Source of the DNA: Zygnema circumcarinatum
Lineage: Eukaryota; Streptophyta; Zygnematophyceae; Zygnematales; Zygnemataceae
Direction of reading: 5' to 3'
Length of the DNA stretch: 64,000 nt
Assembly: GCA_037447605.1 (NCBI GenBank)
Contig: CM074811.1
Span: forward strand, 114,797-178,796
Position 1 is the stretch's first letter. Each line of letters begins with the position of its first letter. The notes beneath the pieces are model-generated. The model saw only the letters and a list, made by a program, of their open reading frames with translations, ran no database searches and was not told the origin of the DNA. The translations under genes and the position numbers were made by a program. Positions 33,467 to 45,779 of the stretch are shown piece after piece.

Positions 33467-35301
33467 TGAGCTGTTGGCGCCCCTCGCACCCTAACCTCTT
33501 TCAACCTGTGTGCAGAGGAGTGAGAGCGTCTAGCGCTGCCCCCAGAAGCCTCCCCTCTCCTCCCGCCGCCTCGCGGGGAGCAGGCGAGCCCGGCAGCGAG
33601 GGAGCGCAGGACTGTGCGCCGTCGTACGTGTTACTGCCGCGCCAATTGGCTCTGCCGACGGACTGCCGCGTGGCAGGAGGTCAAGTGACGGTGACTTATA
33701 CTTTTACTGTGACTGAGACACATAGAAACGACTCATGGAAGCGGCCATGGAAACTGGAACTGTAACAGGAGTGCGCGAGGGAATAGGGATGGCCATTAGA
33801 ACGCAGTGGCGTGCATTAGAATTAGAATTCCAATTAAGAATTCTAAAAGTCAAGCCGTTTTACAACACTTTAGAACGCCCAGGGAGTCGTACGAATGTGC
33901 AGTCAGTCGTACTGTACTGTACAGTACAGTCAGGGGTCCTCGTATTTACCGCCCTGAGGAGTGCGTCCCCAAGAATTTCGCCCCGATTTTGCCGAAACCA
34001 CCTTTTTGTACGGTAACTTCGTGTTACCGTACTGTCCGTACTAGTTGTACTAGCCGTTACGGGCTTACGCAAAACTCACCTAATCTCCCCGCACTTGCCG
34101 CCGTAAGAGGCGCTCGCTCTTCTCCCCTTCTTCTTGGCTTCGATACGATACGATATGATACGATACGAAACGCCCCGATGTAGTATCCGATACAGTACGA
34201 TACGATATGATATAGTACGGTACGATACGTACGGTCCAACATGAACTCTAACATAATACCGCCCGTCTATTGGTAACACGAACCTTATATATGCAAAATC
34301 AATATTTTCGCCTCATATTGGCCAAAACCAGGGTGGAAAATATGAGGACCCCTGACTGTACTGTACGTCTGAACTGTACGGTCAGGGCGAGCGCAATTCA
34401 AGTTAGCGGGTGTTCAACTTCAATGGTCGTAAGGTCATTCTAAAAGTGTTCTAAGACTCTGAAACTTTAGATATTAGAACGTTCTAATTCTAAAAATTAA
34501 ACTTTAAAAGCCGCTTGTACGGAAAATGTACATCCCTTCACTCGACACATCGCATCGTGGAAGTTTGAGATGAGGGCTGCATTTGGGGCACGCTGAGAGA
34601 GCGCTTCCTCTAGACATTACCGCAAATGAATGGCGAATGCACACATGGGCCGCCATGAACATCGTCCTCGTCAACCACCAGCAGCCTTGCTCAAGTGGAG
34701 GACAAACACACAAACAACCTGAAAGACGGCCTCAGATATGACAACTAGAGCCACCAGATTGGATTGCATGAAAGTGGCGGTACAATCCACGAGAACGTTT
34801 TGATAGAGCTCTCGCCAATTATCTCTCCCCCCTTCTTGCCACCTATCGTTTGCCTCAATAATTTGTGCAGCGCCCCAAAAAGTCTGCCGATGGTGAGCTA
34901 GGGATCTCGACAGTCTACAAAGACCTCCGTAGCACCAAAATCTTCAAAAAACCTCTTGGAGTGGAAACATTGAAGGTAACGCCAAAGCAAGGCACTCAGC
35001 TCCAGTGTGCGAGCCACAATGGCCACGTCGATTCTCATCGAGTACTGGGTACTCGAATGGGTTCTGCTTCAGCCCCAACTGCACTTGTACCGCACTCATT
35101 GCAAGCACTAGAAGACTGAGAGGTTCTGAAAGGGCCGGGCTGACTTGCATGTCATGGCGTAACATCCATACGTGGTCATGGCCATGTATGGCAGCTCCAA
35201 AAGCAGCATGTAGCTTTTGCCATTTTGAGCTTGTCGTGCTGCACATTGCGGTCAACTTTAACGCCAGCTTCTGCATTGTTGCTTGCGAACGGCCCCGAAC
35301 G
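33467..35301. other. intergenic, repeat-dominated
   Basis: This spacer lies between the start of POD1 and the end of HYPK. The left half is largely the composite repeat at 33784-34537. From 34538 to 35301 I see no conserved protein or RNA gene, only the likely HYPK 3' flank. Confidence 0.55.
33784..34537. mobile_element. composite inverted-repeat element with nested termini
   Basis: The outer ends read TAGGGATGGCCAT (left) and ATGTACATCCCT (right), like the hAT-type ends of the 85-bp element at 3891. Nested inside is a second inverted repeat of about 27-30 bp, at 33920-33946 and 34337-34366, centred on CAGGGGTCCTC and its complement. A (CGATA)n-like array lies at about 34141-34230. No transposase frame and no convincing target duplication at the outer ends were found. 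Interpretation as one element inserted into another is an inference. Confidence 0.5.
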
Positions 35302-36672
35302 TTACTGCAGAAGGGAACGCAGTGCTGCTACTGCGTTCCCTCTATGCTCCCTCAGCAGCCTCTCTGCCACCTTTTTGTCCACCTGCACACCCCATGCCAA
35401 GCAGAAACAAGCTAGTTTCAGTGAAGTACCTGGTAGTCTGGCCGGCTCATGTCCTAAGAGAAGTTCACAATGGTGCAGCCACAGGTGAACCATGGCTCCA
35501 AAACAAACTCTGCTGCAGAAGCCGGACACGTGAAGCTCTGATTTCATCACGCCTTGCACTCTGTCATAGTTACCTCCATTTCGCTGGCGATAACATCCAC
35601 CTCTGCAGGATCAATCCTTACAGCTGCTAGTTCTTTTTCCCTGCAGCAGTTCCCGTGAAGGAACCTTATTAACAAGCAGCGAGCTTGAACGCAAGTAGGC
35701 TGAAAAAAGTCCTCAGTCCTCTGTGCACAAACTCACATGGCTTCTAAAAAATGGAATGACACTGTATGTTAAGGTCTCAGACTATCCAACCTGGAGAAAT
35801 CTAAAAAAGGGGACGAGTTTCTTTGCATATGCTCATAGTTAAGCGTCCAAGTTTCTACCTCAAACGTTGTGCATTTCTATCAGCCTCTGCTTCAGCTGAA
35901 ATGGACGCCATCGCCTGCAAAACAAAAGCGCTGATGTCAATTTAAGAGCAAGCATCCGTTCGAGCGCAAATGCAATGCAACCACTCGTGGGTTATTAACT
36001 AAGCGCATTACGAATACCTGATAAGCGCGCCCAAATTATAAGCCATCATTAACGTTTACAAATAAAACGGTCATCGTGATGTCTCTTGCAAGTGTGTAAC
36101 GACCGACCACGACATTGAATGCCTGCCTGCAACTGATCAAAGCTGAAAACCGAGACAAACAAGACACGCCTGTCTGCAAGTCCACAAACTGGTATGAAAA
36201 CGTTGCCCTTGTTTTGAAACACCCAAGACTGTTGACGGCCTGAATTTTCCAAAATTCTTATGTGGTCTAACATGTTGGATTCCTGGGAGCCAATGCCGTT
36301 CGCGGCCCCTCGTCTCATTTCTTCTATTCGAGACTAACCATGATTTCAAACGCTAATTCCCTCTCTTGTATTTTTAAATCCAACTCAAAAGAGCAAGCGG
36401 CATTTGTGTGAGTTACCAATGACAGCTATAACACGTCCAAGTCAGCGGAACTGATTCATCATGCCTAACTCACTTGTCCTTTCGCCTTGACATTGAGAGC
36501 GCTTGTCTGGGATGGTAGAAAGGACTAAGCTCACCTGCTCCACACGCCTAGAATCGAGTTGACGGTCCTCCACATGGTCAGTGATGGAGTCCAGCGCCCT
36601 GCTCTGCTGTTGCAGATCCTTCGAGGCTTCCTCTCGCTCCACCTCCTCCGGCTCTTCCGCCATCGCTTCCAC
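35302..36672 (-). CDS. HYPK: HYPK, NatA-associated UBA protein
   Basis: Four exons, about 113 residues, in transcript order: 36672-36535, 35914-35859, 35640-35574, 35382-35302. HYPK binds the ribosome-associated NatA N-terminal acetyltransferase and modulates its activity and stability. Features in order: an acidic start, the conserved helix QSRALDSITDHVEDRQLDS, AMASISAEAEADRN, EKELAAVRIDPAEVDVIASE and a C-terminal UBA-like domain ending VDKKVAERLLREHRG plus a short tail. Plant and animal HYPK are about the same size. An alternative in-frame start three codons downstream (MAEEP) is possible. Identity is clear from nearly continuous matches. Confidence 0.94.
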
Positions 36673-37697
36673 CTCTTTAAAAAGATATGTCTTTAAAGTC
36701 TCCCTTCAGAACTCTTCCCAGTCAGCAAAACGTGGAAGCGGAGAGACGGACAGCAGTCACCGTCGACGAGGGGCTGACGAGAACTCAGCGCCGAGCAGAA
36801 CCCTAAAGTGTACTGCAACCTGCGGGGCCTTCAATTCATACTGGAGCCCGACGTCCTGCGGCTACGGCTACGGCTGCGGGTGCGGGTGCGGGTGCGGCTG
36901 CCATGCCATGCCATGCCATGCCATGCCATGCCATGCCATGCCATGCGGACATGCGCCCGTGCGGCTAATCGGACCGGATCACACAAGGCGCGACTAGGCA
37001 TGGCCGGTCGGATGAAATTATAATTTTTTACTAGAAAAAAAAAAAAACCCTACTCAAATATTGCCATCTTAGGCGCGACGAGAGCAGAGAAGTTCCGGAC
37101 ACCGAACGAAGAAGAGCGGCTGACGGCGCAGGGAAGGCTGAATGGCGCTCGTTCACGGCGGGAAGGGACGCCGGCCATGGTATGAGAAGGAAGCAGGTGA
37201 CAAAAGGATGAGCAAAGGCTCCAGCTACCAGGCCAGGCCAGGCTGACAGAAAGGGCATTTAAGGCCCCGACGGCCAACAACAACGGTGATGCAGTATTTG
37301 CATCGAGCTCCATACAGATTACAGGCCTCCCATTCCCCGTGAGCACATACTCATGAAATGTGAAGAAAACCAACAAGGAATTCATTTCGAGGACAGTGTC
37401 GAACGATGTTGATTGCAGAGCCCAACGACATGAAACACAGACAAAGTGTCACATTCAATCAGTGATCAGCACACGCTCGTCTTCAAACCGACAACCGCCA
37501 CGCGAAACATTTGAAATTGGCGAGAAATGGGACGTAACCCCTTAATGCCAATGGTCGCAGCAGCGAACCGGGCCGTGGGCTTGACCCTGATCGGCCTCAG
37601 GGAGTCATCACCCGGAAGAACGACATATCTGATCGCCCAAGTCCCTTCTTTCCTTGCCAAAACAAAGCCGCATAAAGGAAGGTGCTCCTGCTGCTGC
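36673..37697. other. intergenic with (CCATG)n microsatellite
   Basis: Nine perfect CCATG units occupy 36901-36945, preceded by a degenerate GGCTACGGCTGCGGGTGCGG tract. No gene is recognised. The array lies about 230 bp upstream of HYPK, where it could affect the promoter. The other side should include the RH13 3' UTR. Confidence 0.6.
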
Positions 37698-40600
37698 TCA
37701 GATCCCGGTGACCTGCCGCAGGGCAGCTATTGCGTCAGTTGACTCGTGGCCGATGACAGTAAAGCGCGATCGCCGCCCTCCAGTTGCCGCTGAGGGCATA
37801 CCCGCGCCCTTGTGCCGCGGGCCCTTGAGCTGCAGAACTTGCTGCGCCGTTGAAGACGATATACCTTTCTGCAGTCGCAATCAAAAGCAAATGAATCACA
37901 CAGTCTGAACAAAACCTCAGCAAAGACCCTCCTAAGTTTGCATCCATGTCCATAGGAGTAGAAACTGCTCCTAATGGGACCACGGTGACCGAAGTTTGGG
38001 GTGTTACCCCGGCAAAGTATATCTTTGAAAATGATCGAGGTCGTAGTGCCTCCTCCAGCAAGCCATGCAGCTCCTGCACCCTCACGCATTGCAGAAGAAT
38101 CTCAACATGATGGGACAGGAATGTGACAGGAAACTCCGGTATACAACGTGCATCAAAGAAAACGAATCTCCACGGCAAGAGCGAGCCCTGCAGCACACTG
38201 CTCACTTTTCGCATTCTACGGAGCTCCGCAGTTTCACGCTTGCTTGCCCCGCCTTCGTCATCATCCTCTCCCGGCCGCTGCTTCTTCTTGTTCTTTCCTT
38301 CCTCCATTCCCCCCGCATCGAGTTCCAGCATATCTGAGTTTCGCTGAATCCAAGTCTTCTCCGCCCTGATCTGTAGCACCCGCCACCTTTTGCCAGATAA
38401 ACTATCGGGCACTACCACCAGCTCTCCGTTACAATCCAGGTGGTAGTAAGGCATAGGAGAGCGAGAAGGCCAGATAGTTCAAAAGGGCTCACCAGCGAGC
38501 CTTTACGCAGTTTTTCATCAAGCTTTCGTGCCATCTGCACGCACTTGCGAATCTGGGGGAGATATGATGCATCCACTGGAAATTCTGGGAGAGCACGATC
38601 CTGCATTAACAAGCAACAACAAAAAGCATATGCTCTGAATTGGATTTCAGAGGTGAACACTTCTAGAGGAAAACAGTAACCTTCATCTGGGTCGCACACA
38701 GTAGGTGCGAAGGCGGACTATAAGTCATGAGAACAGCCGGAAATATCTTCACTACTTCGAAGAAACCTAGATGCTTGACGCGTGCTTTTGTAGCAGCACC
38801 TTAGAAAGCGCTCGCATCAGCGCAGAGTACTTTGCGCGGTCTTTAGGAGATATGAGTGCAAGACTGCAGCCATCAGCTCCGGCACGAGCCGTTCTCCCAC
38901 AGCGGTGCACATACACCTGCATCGACCCACCAGAAGGATGATGAATGAGTGTCCGTACTGCAGGCAGAGCATCATACCCGAAGAATAGGACACGAAATTG
39001 CACAGAAATTGGCATTTGGATGATGATCAACCATTCTGCATTAGAACTCTGGAATGCGTCAAGCTGATGCTTCACCAGACCGTGCCCAGGGACCGACCTC
39101 AGCAGAATGCGGCAGCTGAAAATGTATAACTGTGCGAATGCCGGGGATATCAAGTCCGCGAGCTGCCACGTCAGTAGCCACAAGGATTCCATCCAAGGCT
39201 TCCTTGTACCTGTCCAGCGCCTAATGGTCGCATCCCACCCCACCTCCATGCTCAGTCACGTAAACCCTTCCTTCTGATTGGGCCGAAACAGCAATGACAA
39301 AAATAAGAAGAAAGCCCCATTGCCATTGTCGGAAACAAACACGACACATTATCTCCAGCAAATGCACCCACTTTACTTGCGTCTGAGTCAGCTGGTGGGA
39401 AGAGAATCGAGGGAAAAAAAAAGGCGTTAAGGTTTCTCAGTCCTCGGGTTTTCTTGTCAGCTCGAGTAACCTAGTCATACTGAGGCTTTACTGAAAGTCA
39501 TCCATCATCCAGAAAACTATTCCTATGCCTTTCTCGAAGTGCGTAGTGTTTGAGGAGGAGCGTGAGCGCATGCATGCTTGCCTTGAGTCGCTGCTGCTGC
39601 TGCATCTGCGCGTGCAGCGGCCATGCGGGCACCGCGAGCAGCTGCAGCAGCGCGGCCACGCGGCGCACTGCGGCCACGGAGGTGCAGAACACGAGGGCGC
39701 GGCCGCCCCCGTGCATGCGCGCCATGTAGTACAGCAGGGCGTCCTTCTCCTCCTCCACGCACCTGCCCACGCACTCTCTCTCGCATGCTGTTGGCAGCAG
39801 GGGCAGCAAGGGCAGCAGGGGCAGCAGACCTCACGTGGGAGAGCACTCAGTAGCGTAGGAAAGGAAAAGGAAGAGTAGTCAAGCCAAACCTCACCTATTT
39901 TGTACTATTTTGTATTTTGCATTGCCCTGTATCGCGATGATTTTGTCAAATTCACTACGCAGACTACCCTTTTTACGTTTCTTTTCATGGTCGATTTGAT
40001 ATGGAAGCTCACCCTTCGTAGCATTAGTCACTCTTCAGTGGGAAGCTGAGATAATGTATAGCCAATGCACCACAAGCCCAAAGGGAAGTACTCACTCTAT
40101 GGCTGCCTCCTCCAACTTGCTGGCAACCACGTCCTTGGTGGTGAGGTCGACAATGGCTGCATTGGGGCTCATACCCACGTGTTGAATCAACGCAGCTACT
40201 GTTTCCGGTCCATCAATGCCACCTTTCCGCCTCCCGTCTTTCCTTTTTAGCTTTTTCCGAAAACCGTCCGGCAGTGCGAGAGTGGCCGAAAACACCAAAG
40301 TCTGTCGTTTCTTGAAAGCTAGGTTTGGTTCTAATCCTGCTTCCACGCCAATGACTTCCGACACTACTTCTGGAATGTCTTCATTGCGTTCAGGAGCAGG
40401 ATTGCCGGAACGCGGCTCACCACGCACCGGCAATTGCTCAATGATTGTTTGCAGCTCGCTGAAATGTCCTTTCTCCACCATGCGATCAGCTTCATCCAGC
40501 ACGAAGAAGGATAATTGATTTAACTGCAAGCAGACACGGTACAGACCTTCATAAACCCACTGCCATCATCGCATATCTCCCCATTAACCCTAACTCACAT

Positions 40601-42670
40601 TTCACAAAATTGATCGAATGCCCATGAACTAAAGTACCCCTCACTTTGTACATGTGAACCCCAAGCAATCCCGTTTTGACTGCAGGTGGCCTGGCTACAA
40701 TGAGGGAGAAATCCATCGTATAATATGTAGCTCACTTGTAGGAGATGTGGCTCGCCTGCGCTCATGAGCTCCCAAAGGCGACCTGGCGTCCCTACCACCA
40801 CCTCGGGTCGCATGCGAAGGAGGCGCTGCTGCTTTTGGGGGGCCATGCCGCCCACTATAGGGACCACTCTAACATCCGCATACTTTGCTGCTGCTCTCAG
40901 ATGTTCCGATACCTGGCAACTCAAAAAAAAAATGATATACGTATTTACGACTTGAATGACGTCAATACTGACCGATGATAATACCCGGGAGAAACATTCG
41001 CCAAGGCATACCGCCATAGCACAACTTTGCAGATGGTTTAAGGCAAGGTTGCAACAAAAGATTTAACCGTAAGAACCTATGCTCCCAGCCGTATTCAGGT
41101 AGGGAGAGTGGCCGGATTGACGTATGAAGCCGCTGAATACCTGCAGTGCCAATTCCCGGGTCGGGGCCACTACCAGCGCCCGAAGTGCTTTGTTTTGCTC
41201 ATCGGCGGAGTCGGCTGCAGCGCCCATCCCCCTCTGCCGGACAGCCTTTTCTCGCTCCTCGAGCAGGCGTTGCAAGATGGGAAGGCCGAACGCGAGTGTC
41301 TTCCCAGAGCCTGTTTCTGCAGCTCCTACCAAATCCTGCACACAATACCGCCATCGTTAGCATTGTTCCGCGACATGACCCCGTTGCTCAGCCTGGAACC
41401 TATGCAGCACGATGATAGTCAATGATGCATGTCGCAGCTAGAGCTGCCGCTGATGTTCACAACTCCCAAACGATCACAGCTTCTTTTCAGACGATTGGAA
41501 GGGACTTCACATGTGTCTGACAAACAAACAAACAAACAAACAAACATCAAGTCCCAAGAAACCAGGTCGAATTTCAAGCATCAGGAGTGAAGTTCACATA
41601 AAGAAGCTCAAAGCCCACTACTTTTAGTGAGAGTATCGAATAGCTTCGATCAGCCGAGCCGAGCCGCACCTTGCCTTGGTGAGCAGCAGGCGGAATGCAT
41701 GCCTCCTGGATCGGTGATGGCTTTCTGAATCCTAACTCTGCCAGTGCCTTGATTAGCAATGGATGTAGACGCAAGTTCATCCAGGCCTCCATAGCTACCT
41801 CCCCACGTTCTGGGCCCTCCTCTGTGCCTTGGGCGCCTACATCCCCTCCATTTTCAATAGTATTTCCCTTTGTGATACTCTTACGAGGTCCTTTTTTCTT
41901 CTTCTTCTTTGTCGTCTTTGCATTTCGTGACACCTCATTGAGCACTGCAGCTTCAACAGGAGCATCATCAACTGCTGATTCCGCACCGTCTGAAGCCTGC
42001 AGCTTTGGATGCGGCCCTGAAGCCCTCCGCTTTTTTGCTCGCCCCTGCTGTCCATCAATTCGCTCTTCTACGGCTTCAGCTATTTTCTCTTCTATCTCTC
42101 GACCACTTTCTTCAGTTCTTTCACCTGACCTCAAGGTTCTCTTTTTTCTCTTCTTGCTTGATTTCTCTTCTGCAATGAAAGGAGAGGCCACTCCTACTGC
42201 TGGAACTTGTTCTGATAACTTTCTTGTATGGGCAACCTTTCCTCCCTTCCTTTTCCGTTTCGGGCTCTCTTTCAATCTATCAGTTTTTCCAGCTTCCGCC
42301 CCTGTCGATTGAGATGACGAAATAAAAACCTCGCCATCCATCTCCTCCAGGCTCATGAAGCCTGTAGAAAACCCCTCTAAGTAAATTAGGATACTTCTTG
42401 CACCCAATAAAGGAGGCCATTAACTCATTCCTCTTCCGCTTCATGACGGCCCAGTTGGATTACAAAGCCCTAATTCATTTTATTCTCCAGAACTATGCCA
42501 AAAAAGACAAAAGCGGAGGCGCTCATAACCGGCAGTAACCTGAAAATTGTCATCTCACCTCCTTCATCTCCCAGCATCAGCTCAGGAGCATGTGCTGGTG
42601 TCACATCCCTCCATGACATGCCGGATTTTGCTCGTTGTGACTGCTTTTTCTTCTTCGCTGAGATCGCCAT
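37698..42670 (-). CDS. RH13: DEAD-box RNA helicase RH13 (Mak5/DDX24 family)
   Basis: Twelve exons, about 844 residues, in transcript order: 42670-42559, 42361-41670, 41335-41141, 40912-40736, 40523-40096, 39762-39582, 39220-39098, 38916-38800, 38600-38493, 38370-38206, 38073-38008, 37868-37698. Mak5/DDX24 helicases act in nucleolar 60S ribosome assembly. The N-terminus has SLEEMDG and a long Lys-rich region with nuclear-localisation character. Helicase motifs are intact: Q motif [13 protein letters not shown], Walker [34 protein letters not shown] in [13 protein letters not shown] in [10 protein letters not shown], then [21 protein letters not shown] and [10 protein letters not shown]. The C-terminal tail matches plant RH13 ([41 protein letters not shown]). 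The intron after 39582 has a GC donor (AAG followed by GCAAGC). The start codon lies 193 bp from that of VIR3 on the other strand. Confidence 0.95.
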
Positions 42671-42863
42671 AGCCTCCGTGAATTCTCCTTTAGCTCCTAC
42701 TTGTCCGGACTGGGCAGTAGTGACAGTAGACGTGCAAACCCCTATATTCACGTACACCAAAGCTGCAGGCACTGCATCAGACGTCGAAGCAGCTCTACGG
42801 AGAGGTCGCGACGACGAAGAAGAAGAAAAGAAAGAGGAGACGCGTCGCCAGCATTTCAGGACG
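42671..42863. promoter_or_regulatory. bidirectional promoter, RH13 / VIR3
   Basis: Only 193 bp separate the two start codons, so both 5' UTRs and core promoters must lie here or overlap the opposite gene. A GACGACGAAGAAGAAG tract occurs near the VIR3 side. No canonical TATA box was picked out. Confidence 0.5.
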
Positions 42864-45363
42864 ATGCAACTCTCGTTTCTTTCTCATTTCTCGTGCCCTA
42901 AAAGCACCTTTCTGCATCCAAACCGCTTTGCAGGCCCTCACTGCTCTCTGGGAGCAGGGTGGTCACGACTGCAACATTTTAAAAACCTTCATGGCGGAAT
43001 TGACAAGCAACTGCTTGTTAGTTCTCCAGGTTCCAGGTTAGCGGCGAGACGCAGGGTCGCACTCTGCACTCAAGCTAGTCAGGACTCACAATCTACCAGT
43101 GGTTCCGCAAGCAATGCCTCTGTCGTTATCGGCTCAGGAAATTCTAATCTCAGTGAGGCTGAAGCTATTGTGAAGGCTGTGGAGGAGGGAGAGTTGAGCC
43201 GAGCACAGGCTTTGAATGTTGTGGATGAAAAGTTAACCAATGGGAAGGAAAATGAAGCATTAGGTCTTGTGCAGGCGCTCCAAGGCCGAAGTTGTGGACT
43301 GAAGGCATTCGGTGCTGCTAGACAGGTGAGTTGTAATTGTCTCCGAAAGCGAGCACTGTAGGAGCTTTTGCTGTACATCGAGTCTTCTGCATATCCTTTG
43401 TGGTAAAAATGTTCACTCTTTGGTCTCCTCCCATTGTGTCCTAAAGACAACAAATGCTTCACGTTCTTGTCCTTAAGGCGAAAAGGCAAGATGGTCAATG
43501 CTTCGTTAATTGATACCAGAACAGTCTGCTAAATAATTCTTTATAATGCCAATATTTTCCTCGCATACCTTTTCTTGGTTGGGTCTGTGATTATTTGCCA
43601 CCGAGCCTCCTGTGCTGTGTTATTTTTCCAAAAATAATGAATGCTTGTCTCGAGGAGATCCTGCAGGTTCCCCAAAGGGTATACACCTTGGAAGAACTTC
43701 GGCTTAATAAGATAGACACAGCGCGCTTTTTGTCACCTTCAGATTCGACTCTGAGCGGTGTCAGACAGGGCCTTCAGTTGGCATTGGCAGCAGGTGTCCT
43801 GGCAGCATGGCAAGTCCTGGGGTTGGAACAGGGACAGCTTTTAGGCGTCATTGTGTCGCTGCTGTTCCTAGCCACGGCAGACCAGGTCAGTACACCTCGC
43901 TTCTCTTAAGTTGTGGTGTTGAAATGCCTTCGAAGTTTTGTAATGAGCGCTTCGATTCAACTTTTTCACTAGTCTTCTATGCATTCCATTTGCAATCAGT
44001 TTCAAGCTATTGGTAGCAATTCCTTTTCAAACAAACGTGTCACGTAGTCACCAACGTTGAACCACCAAAGTCTCAAACCTTTATATTGCCAAGCAACATG
44101 CTACGTCCTATTGAATTTGCGCCATGTTGTGACGCTTGGCTCATAATTTTTAACCATAAGGTGACTTACTTTCTCGCAACTCTAATTTACAGATCGCAAA
44201 TGGAGGAGGTGGGGAAGCACTCATTCTGGACACAGTGGGGAACGCAGTTAGTTCCAAGTATCGCAACCGTGTTGCAAAGGTGTGAGAAGCTCGTTCACAC
44301 GTGGCACAGGGTCTCGGGCATTCTGTTTCATGCTTTGATTGCAGTGCGTTGCTTGACAGCAATAGAATGTTAATGCTAGCGGCAGGAGCAGCTGTGGAGC
44401 AGAGGGCATGCAGCTTGCTGGCATTACATGCGCGGATGGGAAGGTTGGGATTCAGCACGAAGCAGGCCACTTCCTGGTGTCGTATCTTATAGGCATCCTT
44501 CCCAAGGCGTACAGTTTGAGCAGTCTGGATGCCTTCCGGCGCTACGGTGCACTAAATGTACAGGCTGGCACAACCTTTGTGGACCAGGAGTTCCAGCAAG
44601 AAGTGCAGACCGGACGCCTTAGTGCAGGCGTAAGCCTTCTTCTACCTTCACTCAGGTGTTAGACACAGCTAGTTATTTGGCTAGAGAAATTGGCATTGAT
44701 CTAACGATGGCGACGCCATCAAATATACATGGACAAAGGCAATATGTAGATTCAATGTGAACCAGTCACAAATGACCTGTTAAACGAAAGAATGGATACG
44801 AGCAGTTTGTTGCTTCTAAGTCTAGCCACACGGCTCTAAAAAGCAAGTGGTGTTTGGATAGAGGTGCTTGTATTTTTCGAGAGGCATTCTTTGTCAGTCC
44901 TTTGACGATGTTGGGGTAAGGCTTTGCATTGTGCAGACTTTAAATAGCTTCTCATGCATTGCACTCGCTGGCGTAGCCACCGAATACTTGTACTTCGAGG
45001 TGGCGGAGGGCGGGTTGTCAGATATTCAACAGGTGGTCCACTAAACTGAAACTGCAGCCTCGTGCGTCACATGGCATTCATCTGCACAGAATGTAACTTT
45101 CGGGATGGGTGTGGCTGCTGTTCCCTGAGCTAAAGCGGGACGGAGTGGGGCGGGTGCAGCTGGATGCCCTTTTCAAAGGCTTGGGGTTTTCACAGAAGAA
45201 GGCGGATTCGCAGGTGCGGTGGGCGGTGCTCAACACGGTGACCCTGCTGCGCCGCCACGCTGCAGCGCATGAGCGCTTGGCGCAGGCCATGATGGCGGGC
45301 CAGACTGTGGGACAGTGCATCGAGGTCGTTGAAGAGGCTCTGGCGGACACTTCGGACATCTGA
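42864..45363 (+). CDS. VIR3: VIR3-like chloroplast metalloprotease-related protein
   Basis: Six exons, about 413 residues: 42864-43325, 43667-43885, 44193-44279, 44456-44629, 44937-45032, 45160-45363. It matches Arabidopsis At1g56180/At5g27290, FtsH-M41-like proteins without an AAA module, of which VIR3 is needed for chloroplast development. The N-terminus is basic and Ser-rich, as in a transit peptide. Conserved parts: VPQRVYTLEELRLNKI, two hydrophobic segments (LQLALAAGVLAAWQV, LLGVIVSLLFLATAD), ILDTVGNAVSSKYRNRV, the zinc motif HEAGH in HEAGHFLVSYLIGILPKAY, NVQAGTTFVDQEF, IALAGVATEYLYF, GLSDIQQ and KKADSQVRWAVLNT, ending TSDI. HEXXH is intact and the later AEGGLSD block could supply a third zinc ligand, so activity is plausible. 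The gene is divergent from RH13. Confidence 0.94.
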
Positions 45364-45779
45364 CTCAGCACCTTAAGGGTTTTGCTGGAATGCGACCCGC
45401 CCCCATGCGTAGGCCTTGACAAGAAGGAGAAGACCCGAGACAGACAGACTGTCCTTGTGACATTGTATTGTTATTGAATCTCTGTACAGCTTGAATTTGT
45501 CTCAATTTAAATCTCCATCTTCGTAGTACGCGATTCATGTGCGGCAAGTGGACTAAGCTTCTTGCTTCATACGCCACCCATTTTGTTCGGAATTACAGTG
45601 GATGCATCATACAACACGACAGAACCCACAAAGTTGACCGGTGCCCAAACCTTACGGCAACCCTTGCTGAGCACATCTCGCCGTGGTTACGTTTGCTTGA
45701 AGTGCCAATTGATGCAACTCAAGTACAACGGAGTAATGCAAACCATAAATCTTTTTTCCGAACGTTATCTTTTAATAAA
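45364..45779. other. intergenic, convergent 3' flanks
   Basis: This lies between the VIR3 stop codon and the end of the NEPRO-like gene. It is AT-rich and nothing is recognised beyond probable 3' UTR and polyadenylation sequence. Confidence 0.5.

Noticed and set aside
34141-34230. possible CRISPR-like or satellite array of CGATA units
   Set aside because: Units are 5 bp, degenerate and without spacers; this is a microsatellite inside a mobile repeat in a eukaryotic genome.
41695-42312. 205-codon plus-strand frame opposite RH13
   Set aside because: It is the antisense of the Lys/Glu-rich N-terminal region of RH13, low in complexity (Phe/Ser-rich) and without similarity to a protein family.
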